The translations under genes and the position numbers were made by a program. A DNA stretch of 64,000 nucleotides from Bradyrhizobium sp. KBS0727 (GTDB taxonomy: Bacteria; Pseudomonadota; Alphaproteobacteria; Rhizobiales; Xanthobacteraceae), in assembly GCF_005937885.2 (NCBI RefSeq), contig NZ_CP042176.1, forward strand, positions 5,575,501-5,639,500, written 5' to 3'. Numbering within the stretch: position 1 is the first letter of the stretch; each line of letters begins with the position of its first letter. Below, one piece after another: positions 51,618 to 61,448 of this stretch. Below the pieces are notes generated by a model. The model was not told the DNA's origin. It did no database searches and was given only the letters and a program-made list of their open reading frames with translations.

Positions 51618-52394
51618 ATGAAGCGTTTGCCCGTCATTGCCTGGCCTGTCGCCGTGGCAGCGCTGCTGTTTCCGCCTCGCGTGGAAGCGCAGAATCGCGC
51701 GACCTTTGAACAGACCGTCGCCGTTCACGCCAAGGCGAACCAGGTGCCGGAAGCGCTGGTGCACCGGGTCATCGTCAGGGAGAGCAAGTATCAGCCGAAC
51801 CTAATCGGACGCGGCGGCACCATCGGGCTGATGCAGATCAAGCTCGCGACCGCGCGCGGCCTTGGCTACAAGGGCGACGCCGAAGGCTTGCGCGATCCCG
51901 AAACCAACTTGACCTATGGCGTGAAATACCTCGCCGGCGCCTACCGCGCCGCCGAAAGCAACCACGACCGCGCCGTGCATTTATATGCCAGCGGTTATTA
52001 CGAGGTCGCCAAGCGCCAGCGGCTGAAGCATACCGCGCCCATGCTGGCGAGTGCACCGTCCAATGACGCCGTCGCGGAACCGACCGAGGCCGCCGTCGCA
52101 CCTGTCGAGGTCGCCAAATCGGATGAAGCCGCCAGGCCTGCGGAAGCCGCTGCAATGCCCGATGCCGTGAAGCCCAACGCTACGGCGCCCACGCATGCTT
52201 CGCGGCGCAAAATCGTTTCAGCTGCCAAAACCGCGTCAAAGCCGATCGATCTGATACCCGGTTTCCTGAAGCCCAAAGTCGCTTCAAAGCCCGCCGCGAA
52301 GAAGCTCGCGGACGCGAAAGAGCGGGTTCCGCGCCCGTCTGCCGGCATGCCTGCCAGCACTTCCAGCGGTGCAAACGCCCCAAAGCCGCGTTGA
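51618..52394 (+). CDS. lytic transglycosylase (SLT domain), exported
   Basis: 258 residues. A signal peptide ending RVEAQ precedes an SLT domain: VHRVIVRESKYQPN with the catalytic Glu, GTIGLMQIKLATARGLGYKG, and NLTYGVKYLAGAYRAA. It cleaves peptidoglycan glycosidic bonds in the periplasm. The C-terminal 115 residues are Ala/Pro/Lys-rich and disordered-looking. It lies just upstream of the thiamine operon but is separated from it by the riboswitch. Confidence 0.88.
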   Translation: MKRLPVIAWPVAVAALLFPPRVEAQNRATFEQTVAVHAKANQVPEALVHRVIVRESKYQPNLIGRGGTIGLMQIKLATARGLGYKGDAEGLRDPETNLTYGVKYLAGAYRAAESNHDRAVHLYASGYYEVAKRQRLKHTAPMLASAPSNDAVAEPTEAAVAPVEVAKSDEAARPAEAAAMPDAVKPNATAPTHASRRKIVSAAKTASKPIDLIPGFLKPKVASKPAAKKLADAKERVPRPSAGMPASTSSGANAPKPR

Positions 52395-52424
52395 CACGTC
52401 AGCCCATCGGCCTACATTAGACCC

Positions 52425-52554
52425 GTTCCGAGGGGAGCTCCGACGAGGAGCTGAGATACCGCAAACTTTGGGCCAGCCCTACGTCAAGGTAGAGCGCCCG
52501 AGACCGCGGTGACCCTTTGAACCTGATCCGGGTCATGCCGGCGAAGGGACAGGG
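52425..52554 (+). promoter_or_regulatory. TPP riboswitch controlling the thiamine operon
   Basis: All hallmark segments are present: GGGGAGC at 52432, CTGAGA at 52451, ACCCTTTGAACCTGATC at 52512-52528 and GCGAAGGGA at 52541-52549. P1 can form between GTTCC (52425-52429) and GGGAC (52546-52550). Those last bases include the Shine-Dalgarno of thiO, whose ATG is at 52555, so ligand binding should block translation directly. Confidence 0.97.
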
Positions 52555-53583
52555 ATGTTACAGGGTTCCAAGTCGCGGGGGGATTCCCCCGTTTCCATTA
52601 TCGGCGCGGGCATTGCTGGCGCGTGGCAAGCCTTGCTGTTCGCGCAGGCCGGCCACGCCGTCACGCTATACGAGCGCAGCGACGCCGAGATGACGCTGTC
52701 GACCAGCCACTGGGCCGGCGGCATGCTGGCGCCCTGGTGCGAGGCCGAAGCCTCGGAGCCGATGATCGGCAGGCTCGGCCTGCGCTCGCTCGATCTCTGG
52801 CGCGAGCATTTTCCCAAAACCCCGTTCAACGGCTCGCTGGTGGTGGCGCATGCGCGCGACCGCGCCGATTTCGAACGTTTTGCCAAACTCACCACCGGCC
52901 ACGTCAGGCTCGACGCGCAGGGTCTCGGCGAACTCGAACCGTCGCTCGAAGGCCGCTTCCGCGACGGGTTGTTCTACGCCGATGAAGGCCATGTCGAGCC
53001 GCGCCGCGTGCTGCCGGAGCTGCATGCGCGGATCACTGCGGCCGGCGGCACCATCAAGTTCAACAGCGACGCCGATGCTGAAAACCTCGACGGCCAAAAC
53101 CTTGAGGGAATCGTGATCGATTGCCGCGGCCTTGCCGCGCGCGACGAGCAGAAGGAACTTCGCGGCGTCAAGGGCGAGATGATCATCGTCGAGACCTCGG
53201 AAGTCGAACTGTCGCGCCCGGTGCGGCTGATCCATCCGCGCTGGCCGCTCTACGTGATCCCGCGCGGCGACGGCAAGTTCATGCTGGGCGCGACCTCGAT
53301 CGAGGCCGAGGACACCGGCGTCAGCGTGCGCTCGGCACTGGAGCTTCTCGGCGCGGCCTACGCCGTGCATCCGGCGTTTGCCGAAGCGCGGATTCTCGAA
53401 TTCGGTTCCGGCCTGCGCCCGGCCTATCCGGACAACCTGCCGCGGATCACGGTCGAGAAGAAAAAGATCGCCGTGAACGGGCTCTATCGCCACGGCTTCC
53501 TGCTGGCGCCGGCGCTGGCGGAATTGACGCTGGCGCATGTGGCGCGCGGCGCGATCGACAATGAGGTGATGCGATGCGTGTAA
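52555..53583 (+). CDS. thiO: glycine oxidase ThiO
   Basis: 342 residues. An FAD-binding DAO fold: VSIIGAGIAGAWQALLFAQAGHAVTLYERSDAEM, then SHWAGGMLAPWCEAE, DEGHVEPRRVLPELHARI and GSGLRPAYPDNLPRI. It oxidises glycine to the dehydroglycine used by ThiG for thiazole synthesis, replacing ThiH. Translation starts immediately after the riboswitch. The next gene, thiS, overlaps its end by ten bases. Confidence 0.95.
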   Translation: MLQGSKSRGDSPVSIIGAGIAGAWQALLFAQAGHAVTLYERSDAEMTLSTSHWAGGMLAPWCEAEASEPMIGRLGLRSLDLWREHFPKTPFNGSLVVAHARDRADFERFAKLTTGHVRLDAQGLGELEPSLEGRFRDGLFYADEGHVEPRRVLPELHARITAAGGTIKFNSDADAENLDGQNLEGIVIDCRGLAARDEQKELRGVKGEMIIVETSEVELSRPVRLIHPRWPLYVIPRGDGKFMLGATSIEAEDTGVSVRSALELLGAAYAVHPAFAEARILEFGSGLRPAYPDNLPRITVEKKKIAVNGLYRHGFLLAPALAELTLAHVARGAIDNEVMRCV

Positions 53584-53771
53584 CCGTCAACGGCGAGCAG
53601 CGCGAGATCAATGCCTCCCGGATCGACGCGCTGCTCAGCGAGCTCGAATACGAAGGCACCCACTTTGCGATTGCCGTGAATTACGACGTGCTGCCGAAAA
53701 GCCGCTGGGCCGAGACCACGCTGAAGAGCGGCGACGAGATCGAGATCATCACGCCGCGGCAGGGAGGGTGA
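53574..53771 (+). CDS. thiS: sulfur carrier ThiS
   Basis: 65 residues: MRVTVNGEQREINASRIDAL at the start and EIEIITPRQGG at the end. The Gly-Gly C-terminus accepts sulfur as a thiocarboxylate. It overlaps thiO by ten bases. No thiF is present in the window, so activation must be encoded elsewhere. Confidence 0.93.
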   Translation: MRVTVNGEQREINASRIDALLSELEYEGTHFAIAVNYDVLPKSRWAETTLKSGDEIEIITPRQGG

Positions 53772-53801
53772 TTTGGTGAACGGCACACCCGACACACCGC
53801 T

Positions 53802-53900
53802 GTCATCGCCCGGCTTGACCGGGCGCCCCAGTACGCCGCGGCCGCGCGGTTCAATCGCTAGTTTCCCGGCGTACTGGATCCCCGCCTTCGCGGGGATGAC
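53802..53900. repeat. BIME-like repeat inside the thi operon
   Basis: Facing units GTCATCGCCCGGCTTGACC ... CAGTACGCCG and CGGCGTACTGG ... GGGGATGAC, between thiS and thiG. It is inside a transcribed region, where it may affect mRNA stability. Confidence 0.75.
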
Positions 53901-53933
53901 GGTTGTGGGTGGGACGACAAATTGAGAGATCCC

Positions 53934-54716
53934 ATGCTGAACTTCTACGGCAAAACCTTCCCCTCCCGCCTCCTGATCGGCAGCGCGCTGTATCCGTCGC
54001 CGGCGATCATGCAGGGTGCTATCAGGGCCTCCGGGGCCAACATCGTTACGGTGTCGTTGCGGCGCGAGTCCGCCGGCGGCAAGACCGGCGATGCGTTCTG
54101 GTCGCTGATCCGCGAGCTCGACGTCTCCGTGCTGCCGAACACCGCCGGCTGCCGCAGCGTGCGCGAGGCGGTAACCACCGCCAAGCTGGCGCGCGAGCTG
54201 TTCGGCACGCCCTGGATCAAGCTCGAGGTGATCGCCGACAACGACACGCTGCAGCCCGACGTGATCGGCCTGGTCGAGGCCGCCGCCATCCTGATCAAGG
54301 ACGGTTTTGAGGTATTCCCCTATTGCACTGAAGACCTCGGTGTTGCGATGCGGCTGGTCGACGCCGGCTGCAAGGTCGTGATGCCGTGGGCGGCCCCAAT
54401 CGGCAGCGCCAAAGGCATCATCAACCGCGATGCGCTAAAGCTGCTGCGCGACCGGCTGCCCGACATCACGCTGGTGGTCGATGCCGGTTTGGGCGCACCG
54501 TCGCATGCGGCGCATGCCCTCGAACTCGGCTACGACGCCGTGCTGCTCAACACCGCGATTGCAAAAGCCGCTGACCCGATCGCGATGGCCAACGCATTTC
54601 GTCTCGCCGTGGAATCCGGCCGCACCGCCTTTGAAGCGGGGCTGATGGAAGCCCGCGACTTCGCCTCCCCTTCCACCCCTGTCATCGGGACCCCATTCTG
54701 GCATGCCGTATCCTGA
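53934..54716 (+). CDS. thiG: thiazole synthase ThiG
   Basis: 260 residues: MLNFYGKTFPSRLLIGSALY, then WIKLEVIADNDTLQPD with the Schiff-base lysine in KLEVI. The barrel ends in IGSAKGIINRDALKLLRDR and DAGLGAPSHAAHALELGYDAVLLNTAIAKA. It builds the thiazole phosphate from DXP, ThiS-thiocarboxylate and dehydroglycine. ATG 53934 is preferred over the TTG four codons before it. It overlaps thiE by 14 bases. Confidence 0.95.
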   Translation: MLNFYGKTFPSRLLIGSALYPSPAIMQGAIRASGANIVTVSLRRESAGGKTGDAFWSLIRELDVSVLPNTAGCRSVREAVTTAKLARELFGTPWIKLEVIADNDTLQPDVIGLVEAAAILIKDGFEVFPYCTEDLGVAMRLVDAGCKVVMPWAAPIGSAKGIINRDALKLLRDRLPDITLVVDAGLGAPSHAAHALELGYDAVLLNTAIAKAADPIAMANAFRLAVESGRTAFEAGLMEARDFASPSTPVIGTPFWHAVS

Positions 54717-55311
54717 CAAGTTCTATCCCGTCGTCGACAGCGTCGCCTGGGTGGCGCGGTTGACCAAGCTTGGCGTCGGCACCATTCAGTTGCGCGCCAA
54801 GGACCTCAACGATTCGCAAGCGCTGCAGATCGTCAGCGATGCGCTGGCCGTCACCAAGGGCACCGGCACAAAACTCGTCGTCAACGACTACTGGCGCGCG
54901 GCGATCGTCGCTGGCGCGCAGCATCTGCATCTCGGCCAGGAAGACCTCGCCGATGCGGACTTGAACGAAATTCGCAGCGCCAAACTGACGCTCGGCATTT
55001 CCACCCATGACGACGCAGAACTTGAGACCGCGCTGCGTGCCAGACCCGATTACGTGGCGCTGGGGCCAATTTTTCCGACCACGCTGAAATCGATGCGCTT
55101 CGCGCCGCAGGGCATTCCCAAAATCACCGAGTGGAAGAAGCGCATCGGCAACATCCCGCTGGTCGCAATCGGCGGTATCAAGTTCGAACAGGCCGCCGAT
55201 ATTTTCGCCGCCGGCGCCGACTCGATCGCGGTCGTCAGCGACGTCACCCAACATGCCGACCCCGAAGCGCGGGTGAGGCAATGGCTGGGCCAGAACGCGG
55301 AGGCCGCGTGA
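54703..55311 (+). CDS. thiE: thiamine-phosphate synthase ThiE
   Basis: 202 residues, TMP-synthase fold: GTIQLRAKDLNDSQALQIVSDAL, VVNDYWRAAIVAGAQHLHLGQEDL and GPIFPTTLKSMRFAPQGI. It couples HMP-PP with thiazole phosphate. It starts within the end of thiG, so translation is coupled. The C-terminus reads ADSIAVVSDVTQHADPEARV. Confidence 0.93.
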   Translation: MPYPDKFYPVVDSVAWVARLTKLGVGTIQLRAKDLNDSQALQIVSDALAVTKGTGTKLVVNDYWRAAIVAGAQHLHLGQEDLADADLNEIRSAKLTLGISTHDDAELETALRARPDYVALGPIFPTTLKSMRFAPQGIPKITEWKKRIGNIPLVAIGGIKFEQAADIFAAGADSIAVVSDVTQHADPEARVRQWLGQNAEAA

Positions 55312-55330
55312 GCATGAGTGCTTGCAGAAA

Positions 55331-55469
55331 CACCCCCACCCCAACCCTCCCCCGCAAGCGGGAGAGGGAGCCGACCTCGCGCTTGTCTTCCCTCTCCCGC
55401 CTGCGGGGGTCGAGACGAGCGAAGTTCGCTCTTAGGGTGGCGCGCGCGTCAGCGCGCGACGGGTGGGGG
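55331..55469. repeat. repeat block between thiE and thiC
   Basis: Begins with ACCCTCCCCCGCAAGCGGGAGAGGG-type arms (55340s; arms quoted in parts), then their complement CCCTCTCCCGCCTGCGGGG, and ends with GCGCGCGTCAGCGCGCGAC. Two strong hairpins in a transcribed gap, resembling the 45.8 and 47.85 kb elements in niche. Confidence 0.65.
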
Positions 55470-55515
55470 AACGCCACACCCAACGCTATCAATTAGAAGT
55501 TCAACGGAGGATCCC

Positions 55516-57435
<1,920 letters not shown>

Positions 57436-57493
57436 GGCACCTGATCTCCTCGTCATGCCCGGGCTTGACCCGGGCATCCCTCGGAATGCGAAA

Positions 57494-57521
57494 GGCCGGG
57501 CGAGAGCCCGGCCTCTTTATT
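57494..57521 (+). terminator. terminator of the thiamine operon
   Basis: Stem GGCCGGGC / GCCCGGCC with loop GAGA, then TCTTTATT, 60 bases after thiC. Just before it at 57456-57480 is a REP-like CATGCCCGGGCTTGACCCGG. Confidence 0.85.
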
Positions 57522-57616
57522 GTCGGAAAGAGTTAGGGAAGAGTCGAGAGTGTTGTAAGAGGCCCACTTTACACGCAAAGTGAGAGAATCAGGCCGACCT
57601 TGATAAGGCGCGCACA

Positions 57617-57778
57617 ATGATTGAATATGATTGGGACGTATTCATTAGCCACGCCTCCGAAGACAAAGAGAGCGTGGCCCGACCACTTGCAAATCACCTT
57701 GCGGGATTCGGCCTTAAAGTTTGGCTCGACGAGTCCGAAATACACCTGGGCGATAGCTTATACCCAACGACCGTGTAG
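57617..57778 (+). pseudogene. truncated TIR-domain gene
   Basis: ATG at 57617 opens 53 codons reading MIEYDWDVFISHASEDKE, then LANHLAGFGLKVWLDESEIHLGDSL, ending YPTTV and TAG. This is the first half of a TIR_2 domain (box 1 DVFISHASED, then VWLDE...GDSL). A full domain needs about 80 more residues including the catalytic Glu and the rest of the fold. The break is followed at once by REP-type sequence. A dyad CACTTT/AAAGTG lies just upstream at about 57566-57583. TIR proteins occur in antiphage systems, but here no partner gene remains. Confidence 0.75.
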
Positions 57779-57893
57779 GCCTGCTAGACCTTCCGCAAAC
57801 CCTTGGGGGCGGACCAGGGAAACGTAATCCGCCGCATCTCTCCGCAACAGCCTTTGTATTGCGGTGGGTTACGCTCCGCTAACCCACCCTAGG
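57779..57893. repeat. REP elements at the truncation of the TIR gene
   Basis: Contains the half-motif GTAATCCGCC near 57815-57830 and a full REP hairpin GGTGGGTTA / TAACCCACC at 57863-57888. Related to the RAYT-associated REPs and to 58456-58576. Confidence 0.75.
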
Positions 57894-57907
57894 CACCTAC
57901 AGTTCCC

Positions 57908-58414
57908 CTACTTCACCCGCTTGTAAAAATTACTCGCACTCCCCCGCCCGCCACCGACATTTGGGTTGGTGTTGACGAACTCGTCGTCGGTGAGCTTGTC
58001 GATATTGCGGGTCTGCGCTTCGCCCTCCCAGTTCGGGAATGAAGACGACACGATATTGTAGGTAACGGTCTTTTTGGCCTCGTCGACGGTGTAGGTGCCG
58101 AACACCGACAGGCTGCGCCGCATGATCACGGCGTATTCCTCCGGCGTGCCGGTCATGCGGTTGTTGGAGGCGATCTTGGGCACGTCGCCGGCGACATGGA
58201 TCTGCGCGAAGCGGCCGTCGGCCGTGAAGATCAAAATGCCCTTGGGCGTCTCGCCGAACGGAAACGACTTCTTGCCGTCGGGCGCCGACACCTCGGCGAC
58301 CACGAAATTCCAGGTGCCGACGATCTGCTCCTTCAGGCTTTTGGCCGGCTGCGCGGCGGCGGCGCCGGCCGACAGAGCAAGCGCGAGCAGACTGGCGGCG
58401 ATCCTCAACTTCAT
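57908..58414 (-). CDS. exported lipocalin-like domain protein
   Basis: 168 residues. A signal peptide (MKLRIAASLLALALSAGAAAAQ) is followed by SLKEQIVGTWNFVVAEVSAPDG, FGETPKGILIFTADGRFAQIHVAGD and TYTVDEAKKTVTYNIVSSSFPNW. This matches the lipocalin_5-like family often seen in rhizobia. GGGGAGG precedes the ATG. Both sides are flanked by REP elements. Confidence 0.82.
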   Translation of the reverse strand: MKLRIAASLLALALSAGAAAAQPAKSLKEQIVGTWNFVVAEVSAPDGKKSFPFGETPKGILIFTADGRFAQIHVAGDVPKIASNNRMTGTPEEYAVIMRRSLSVFGTYTVDEAKKTVTYNIVSSSFPNWEGEAQTRNIDKLTDDEFVNTNPNVGGGRGSASNFYKRVK

Positions 58415-58455
58415 GGGTTCCTCCCCGGAGACGTGTTGGCGCGCATGCTAGGGTC

Positions 58456-58576
58456 GTAGGCCGGATTAGCGAAGCGTAAACCGCCACCTCTTCGCAACCG
58501 AGCTCGTAATTCGGTGGGTTACGCTTCCGCCTACGCTCTTTGAGCTACGGCGGACAAGTCGCTAACCTACCCTACG
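58456..58576. repeat. REP/BIME element upstream of the lipocalin-like gene
   Basis: Contains GGCCGGATTAGCGAAGCG and TAAACCGCC, a variant of the RAYT-associated hairpin, then GGTGGGTTACGC and TAACCTACCC. It is the same composite type as 57779-57893 with an extended centre. Confidence 0.75.
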
Positions 58577-59160
58577 TTGCTTCGCCACGAAGCTGTTTCC
58601 ACCTCGCGCGCAAGCACAATTTATCGCTTCCACCTGCGACAAAGTAACCCGACGGGCAAATCACCAAGAGTCTGTCCAGCCCTTTGCGCAAAAATATTCC
58701 GCTGGCCCCGTCGGGCAAATCAACTCCACAACTCCGCGCATCCTGTCCCACCACAAGGGGCGTAGGCCATCGTCGCAGACGTTGGGGCGGGGAGCGGTGG
58801 ACGCAAAGGCTGCGACTGACGAGCGCGGCAGATGCGTACGGCGAAATCGTTTGGGTCCGACGCCCCGGTGCTGGCGTCAAGCTTGTGAGAAGCAAACGCT
58901 TCTCACGGCGATGGTGGCAAGAAAGCCGGTCACCAGGACGAAATCGTATAAGCCGTAAAGCCATTGCGCAGGGAAGGCCGGTGTGATTCCGCCAAACCTG
59001 TATGCTCATGTGCAGCATTTACTACCCACATCGCACATGAGACCGCGGGTGCGGCGAGCACCCGGTCTTCCCTGCGCCCTCTGTACTTCAAGAGGGCAAA
59101 CGAAATGAAAAACTCCGGGCGCATCGCGCCGCGGGAATGCGGATGCGTGTCTCGCGCTGT
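58577..59160. repeat. structured non-coding repeat of Bradyrhizobium type
   Basis: About 580 bases with no convincing gene. It has a direct repeat CCCGACGGGCAAATCA (58648-58663) and CCCGTCGGGCAAATCA (58707-58722). A long imperfect inverted repeat pairs GCGCAGGGAAGGCCGG (58966) with CCGGTCTTCCCTGCGC (59062-59077). A nested second stem pairs GCTCATGTGC (59004-59013) with GCACATGAGA (59033-59042). I recall similar blocks as recurrent intergenic sequence in Bradyrhizobium; that is memory, not a search. Confidence 0.65.
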
Positions 59161-59195
59161 TTGACAGTTGAATATGAGCGAGTGAGCCGTCTTGC

Positions 59196-59284
59196 GTAGG
59201 GTGGGCAAAGCGAAAGCGTGCCCACCATTGCGAGCGCCGCGTTAGATGGTGGGCACGGCGCATACGCGCCTTTGCCCACCCTAC
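59196..59284. repeat. BIME copy A (short-long orientation)
   Basis: Two facing REP units: GTAGGGTGGGCAAAGCG ... AGCGTGCCCACC and GGTGGGCACGGCGC ... GCGCCTTTGCCCACC. Copy B at 60267-60357 is the same arrangement in reverse orientation. Confidence 0.85.
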
Positions 59285-59295
59285 GCGCGTGGACT

Positions 59296-59736
59296 TTACC
59301 GCATCGTGATCGCAAGCCCGCTCAAATCCGCGTTCGCCATCAGGCCGGTCTGGCTGCCGGACAGTTCCAGCACCGCGCCCTTCTGGTTGGTCAACACGAT
59401 GGCGCGAGCGCCGCGGCCGACGGCGAGGCCGGCACCGGCGGCGCCGTAGACGCCGGCGACATCGGACGGGCGGTAGATGTTGCTGACCCGGCCGCGTAGC
59501 ACCGTCTTCGAGCCGCCGAACACCAGGCCGTAGTCGAGACCGCCGGTCGACAGCCGATAGGTCCGGCCGCGGAACGTCAGCGTGCCGCCGCCGCCGGAGC
59601 CGCCGATGATCCAGCCCGCCTTGTAGATCGTGAGCTGCACAAAGCCCTCGTCGGCATGCGAGGCCGAGGAGAACATCGTGCCGGCGAAGGCGGTCAGTGC
59701 GAGCAGAGCGATGCGGATGGCGGATGAGATCTTCAT
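59296..59736 (-). CDS. exported hypothetical protein, beta-rich
   Basis: 146 residues. A signal peptide (LALTAFAGTMFSSASHA) is followed by a glycine-rich beta region: GGSGGGGTLTFRGRTYRLS, then YRPSDVAGVYGAAGAGLAVG and a repeat-like VLTNQKGAVLELSGSQTGL. GGGAA lies upstream of the ATG at 59736. I have seen this type as a conserved rhizobial family without a function. Confidence 0.68.
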   Translation of the reverse strand: MKISSAIRIALLALTAFAGTMFSSASHADEGFVQLTIYKAGWIIGGSGGGGTLTFRGRTYRLSTGGLDYGLVFGGSKTVLRGRVSNIYRPSDVAGVYGAAGAGLAVGRGARAIVLTNQKGAVLELSGSQTGLMANADLSGLAITMR

Positions 59737-59883
59737 GAATGGGTTTCCCGGAATTGACGAATGCGTGTTGCGACGCGCGAGAGTCTTGACTTGGTGAGTC
59801 GCGATTTGCGGATTGTAACCGAAGGGCCGGATGGGCAAAGTGGTTCCGTCATTGCCTTCATACCATGGCGAAAAGGAGTCCCT

Positions 59884-60270
59884 ATGCCCCCCATAAAGCA
59901 CTTCGCCCCTCCCTCAGGTGTCAAATCGCCGCCGCTGTCGTTTGCCGCGCGCACCGGCGACCTGCTGTTCATCTCCGGCATTCCCGGCTTCGACGAAAAC
60001 GGCGCGCTGGCGGAGGGCTTCGAGGCGCAGTTCGGCTTCGTCGTCGCCAACATCAAGCGCGTGCTCGACGAGGCAGGCGCTTCGTTCCGCGACCTGGTCA
60101 AGGTCAACGTGCTGCTGACCCGCGCCTCCGACGTCGCGACCATGAACAAGCTCTATGCCGAAGCGTTCGGGCCGGCGCCCTATCCGGCCCGCACCACCTG
60201 CGTGGTGGTGGCGCTGCCCGATCCCAAGATGCTGATCGAGATCGAGGGCGTGGCGTCGTTGAAGTCGTAG
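59884..60270 (+). CDS. RidA-family enamine/imine deaminase
   Basis: 128 residues. The RidA fold is shown by GDLLFISGIPGFDENG, FGFVVANIKRVLDEAGASF, DLVKVNVLLT and the catalytic Arg in PARTTCVVVALPDP with the Glu in LIEIEG. AAAAGGAG precedes the ATG. The stop codon TAG is formed by the first bases of BIME copy B (GTAGGG). Likely removes reactive enamines in the cytoplasm. Confidence 0.9.
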   Translation: MPPIKHFAPPSGVKSPPLSFAARTGDLLFISGIPGFDENGALAEGFEAQFGFVVANIKRVLDEAGASFRDLVKVNVLLTRASDVATMNKLYAEAFGPAPYPARTTCVVVALPDPKMLIEIEGVASLKS

Positions 60271-60357
60271 GGTGGGCAAAGGCGCACTTGCGCCGTGCCC
60301 ACCATCTTCACTGCCGGTTCACAAGGTGGTGGGCACGCTCCGCTTTGCCCACCCTAC
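60267..60357. repeat. BIME copy B, inverted relative to copy A
   Basis: Starts GTAGGGTGGGCAAAGGCGC and ends CGCTTTGCCCACCCTAC. Its reverse complement has the same short-long order as copy A. It provides the RidA stop codon and lies between convergent genes. Confidence 0.85.
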
Positions 60358-60393
60358 GAAGCAAGAGCGCAAAGCGTGCGATGAGCCAGTAAC

Positions 60394-60936
60394 TCACGGC
60401 TTGGGCATCGCGTCCCTTAGCGTATCGCCGACGAAATCGGCGGCGCGGCGATAGGCCATGTCGTTGTCGCCGCGGAACGTCACCGTGCGCCGGAGCAGCA
60501 GCTTCTCGTTCTCGAGATCGAGCAACTGCACCTCGCCCCACTGCACCAGCGTGCTCATCTTGCGGATGCCGCCATAGACCACCAGCCGCGCGCCGGCGCG
60601 GCGGGCCGCCGCGACGAAGGCATCCGGCGACATGCTGGTGGCGGTGCAGGGATGATCCGGGCAGTCGATCGGCATCACGCGATAATCGCCCTGCGCAGCG
60701 ATGTTGCCGCGCAGCAGCTCGGCGAACGACGCCACGCGGGTGCGATGCTCGGCGCTCTGGTCCACGGCCTCGCCCGAGGTGTCGACATAATCGAAATCCG
60801 CCACCGCGACCGCCAGCGGCGCCGCAGCCGATGACCTGTCGAACCCGAATGGCAAGGTGGTCGCGGCACAGATCGCAAAGGCGATGGTCGCACCGATGCG
60901 CAAGCGCGAAGCCTGCGAATTACCCGTTACGTTCAT
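60394..60936 (-). CDS. DUF2380-like exported protein
   Basis: 180 residues. A signal-like segment (IGATIAFAICAATTLPFGF) precedes LAVAVADFDYVDTSGEAVDQ, YRVMPIDCPDHPC and GARLVVYGGIRKMSTLVQWGEVQLLDLENEKLL. These match the DUF2380 pattern. The CPDHPC cysteines could form a disulfide. GGAGG precedes the ATG. Confidence 0.78.
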   Translation of the reverse strand: MNVTGNSQASRLRIGATIAFAICAATTLPFGFDRSSAAAPLAVAVADFDYVDTSGEAVDQSAEHRTRVASFAELLRGNIAAQGDYRVMPIDCPDHPCTATSMSPDAFVAAARRAGARLVVYGGIRKMSTLVQWGEVQLLDLENEKLLLRRTVTFRGDNDMAYRRAADFVGDTLRDAMPKP

Positions 60937-61066
60937 GCCGGCCTCCGGTTGGCCCCTGCAGCTACCCTAGCAGAACACCGCCCAATTGCATTGAACCAAT
61001 CGCGCCTTCGCCGGACAAATCCATAGCCTGATATAAACGCCCCGTCCTGCAAACCGGAGATAGTCC

Positions 61067-61321
61067 ATGCGTCGTCTATTCGCCCTTGGCGCCGTTGCCG
61101 GCATCGGTCTTGCCGCGCTTGCCGCGTCGAGCCCCGCCGAGGCCGCGTTTCACCTGATCCGCTGGCAGGACTCCGGCTTCTGCCAGATCTGGGACGAGAG
61201 CATCCCGACCGCGCCGTGGCCGTCGAATTACAGCGTGATCATCGGCAGCGAGGTGCCGACCTTCGGCGATGCGCTGGTGTTCAAGGACGGCCTGCTGCGC
61301 AACGGCGCCTGCTTGTTCTAG
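61067..61321 (+). CDS. small exported hypothetical protein
   Basis: 84 residues. A signal peptide ends SSPAEA; the mature part starts AFHLIRWQDSGFCQIWDESIP and carries two cysteines likely forming a disulfide. GGAGA precedes the ATG. Family not recognised; I believe it is common in Bradyrhizobium. Confidence 0.72.
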   Translation: MRRLFALGAVAGIGLAALAASSPAEAAFHLIRWQDSGFCQIWDESIPTAPWPSNYSVIIGSEVPTFGDALVFKDGLLRNGACLF

Positions 61322-61448
61322 TCAAGTTGCCGGGGTGGGCACAGGCGCGCCTGCTCCTCACGGCATATCTGCCCGTAGTCCCCGCCACCTTGTGCCGGCG
61401 GGCATGCTTGCTATCCTCTGCCAAAACCGCAAAACAGAGGAAACGCGC

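Noticed and set aside
51315..51764. 149-codon minus-strand frame over the start of the lytic transglycosylase
   Set aside because: It overlaps the transglycosylase signal peptide and catalytic region on the other strand and shows no domain.
58572..59018. Two overlapping open frames (58572-59018 minus, 58684-58986 plus)
   Set aside because: Composition, missing ribosome sites and overlap with the inverted-repeat structure argue that this is non-coding repeat.
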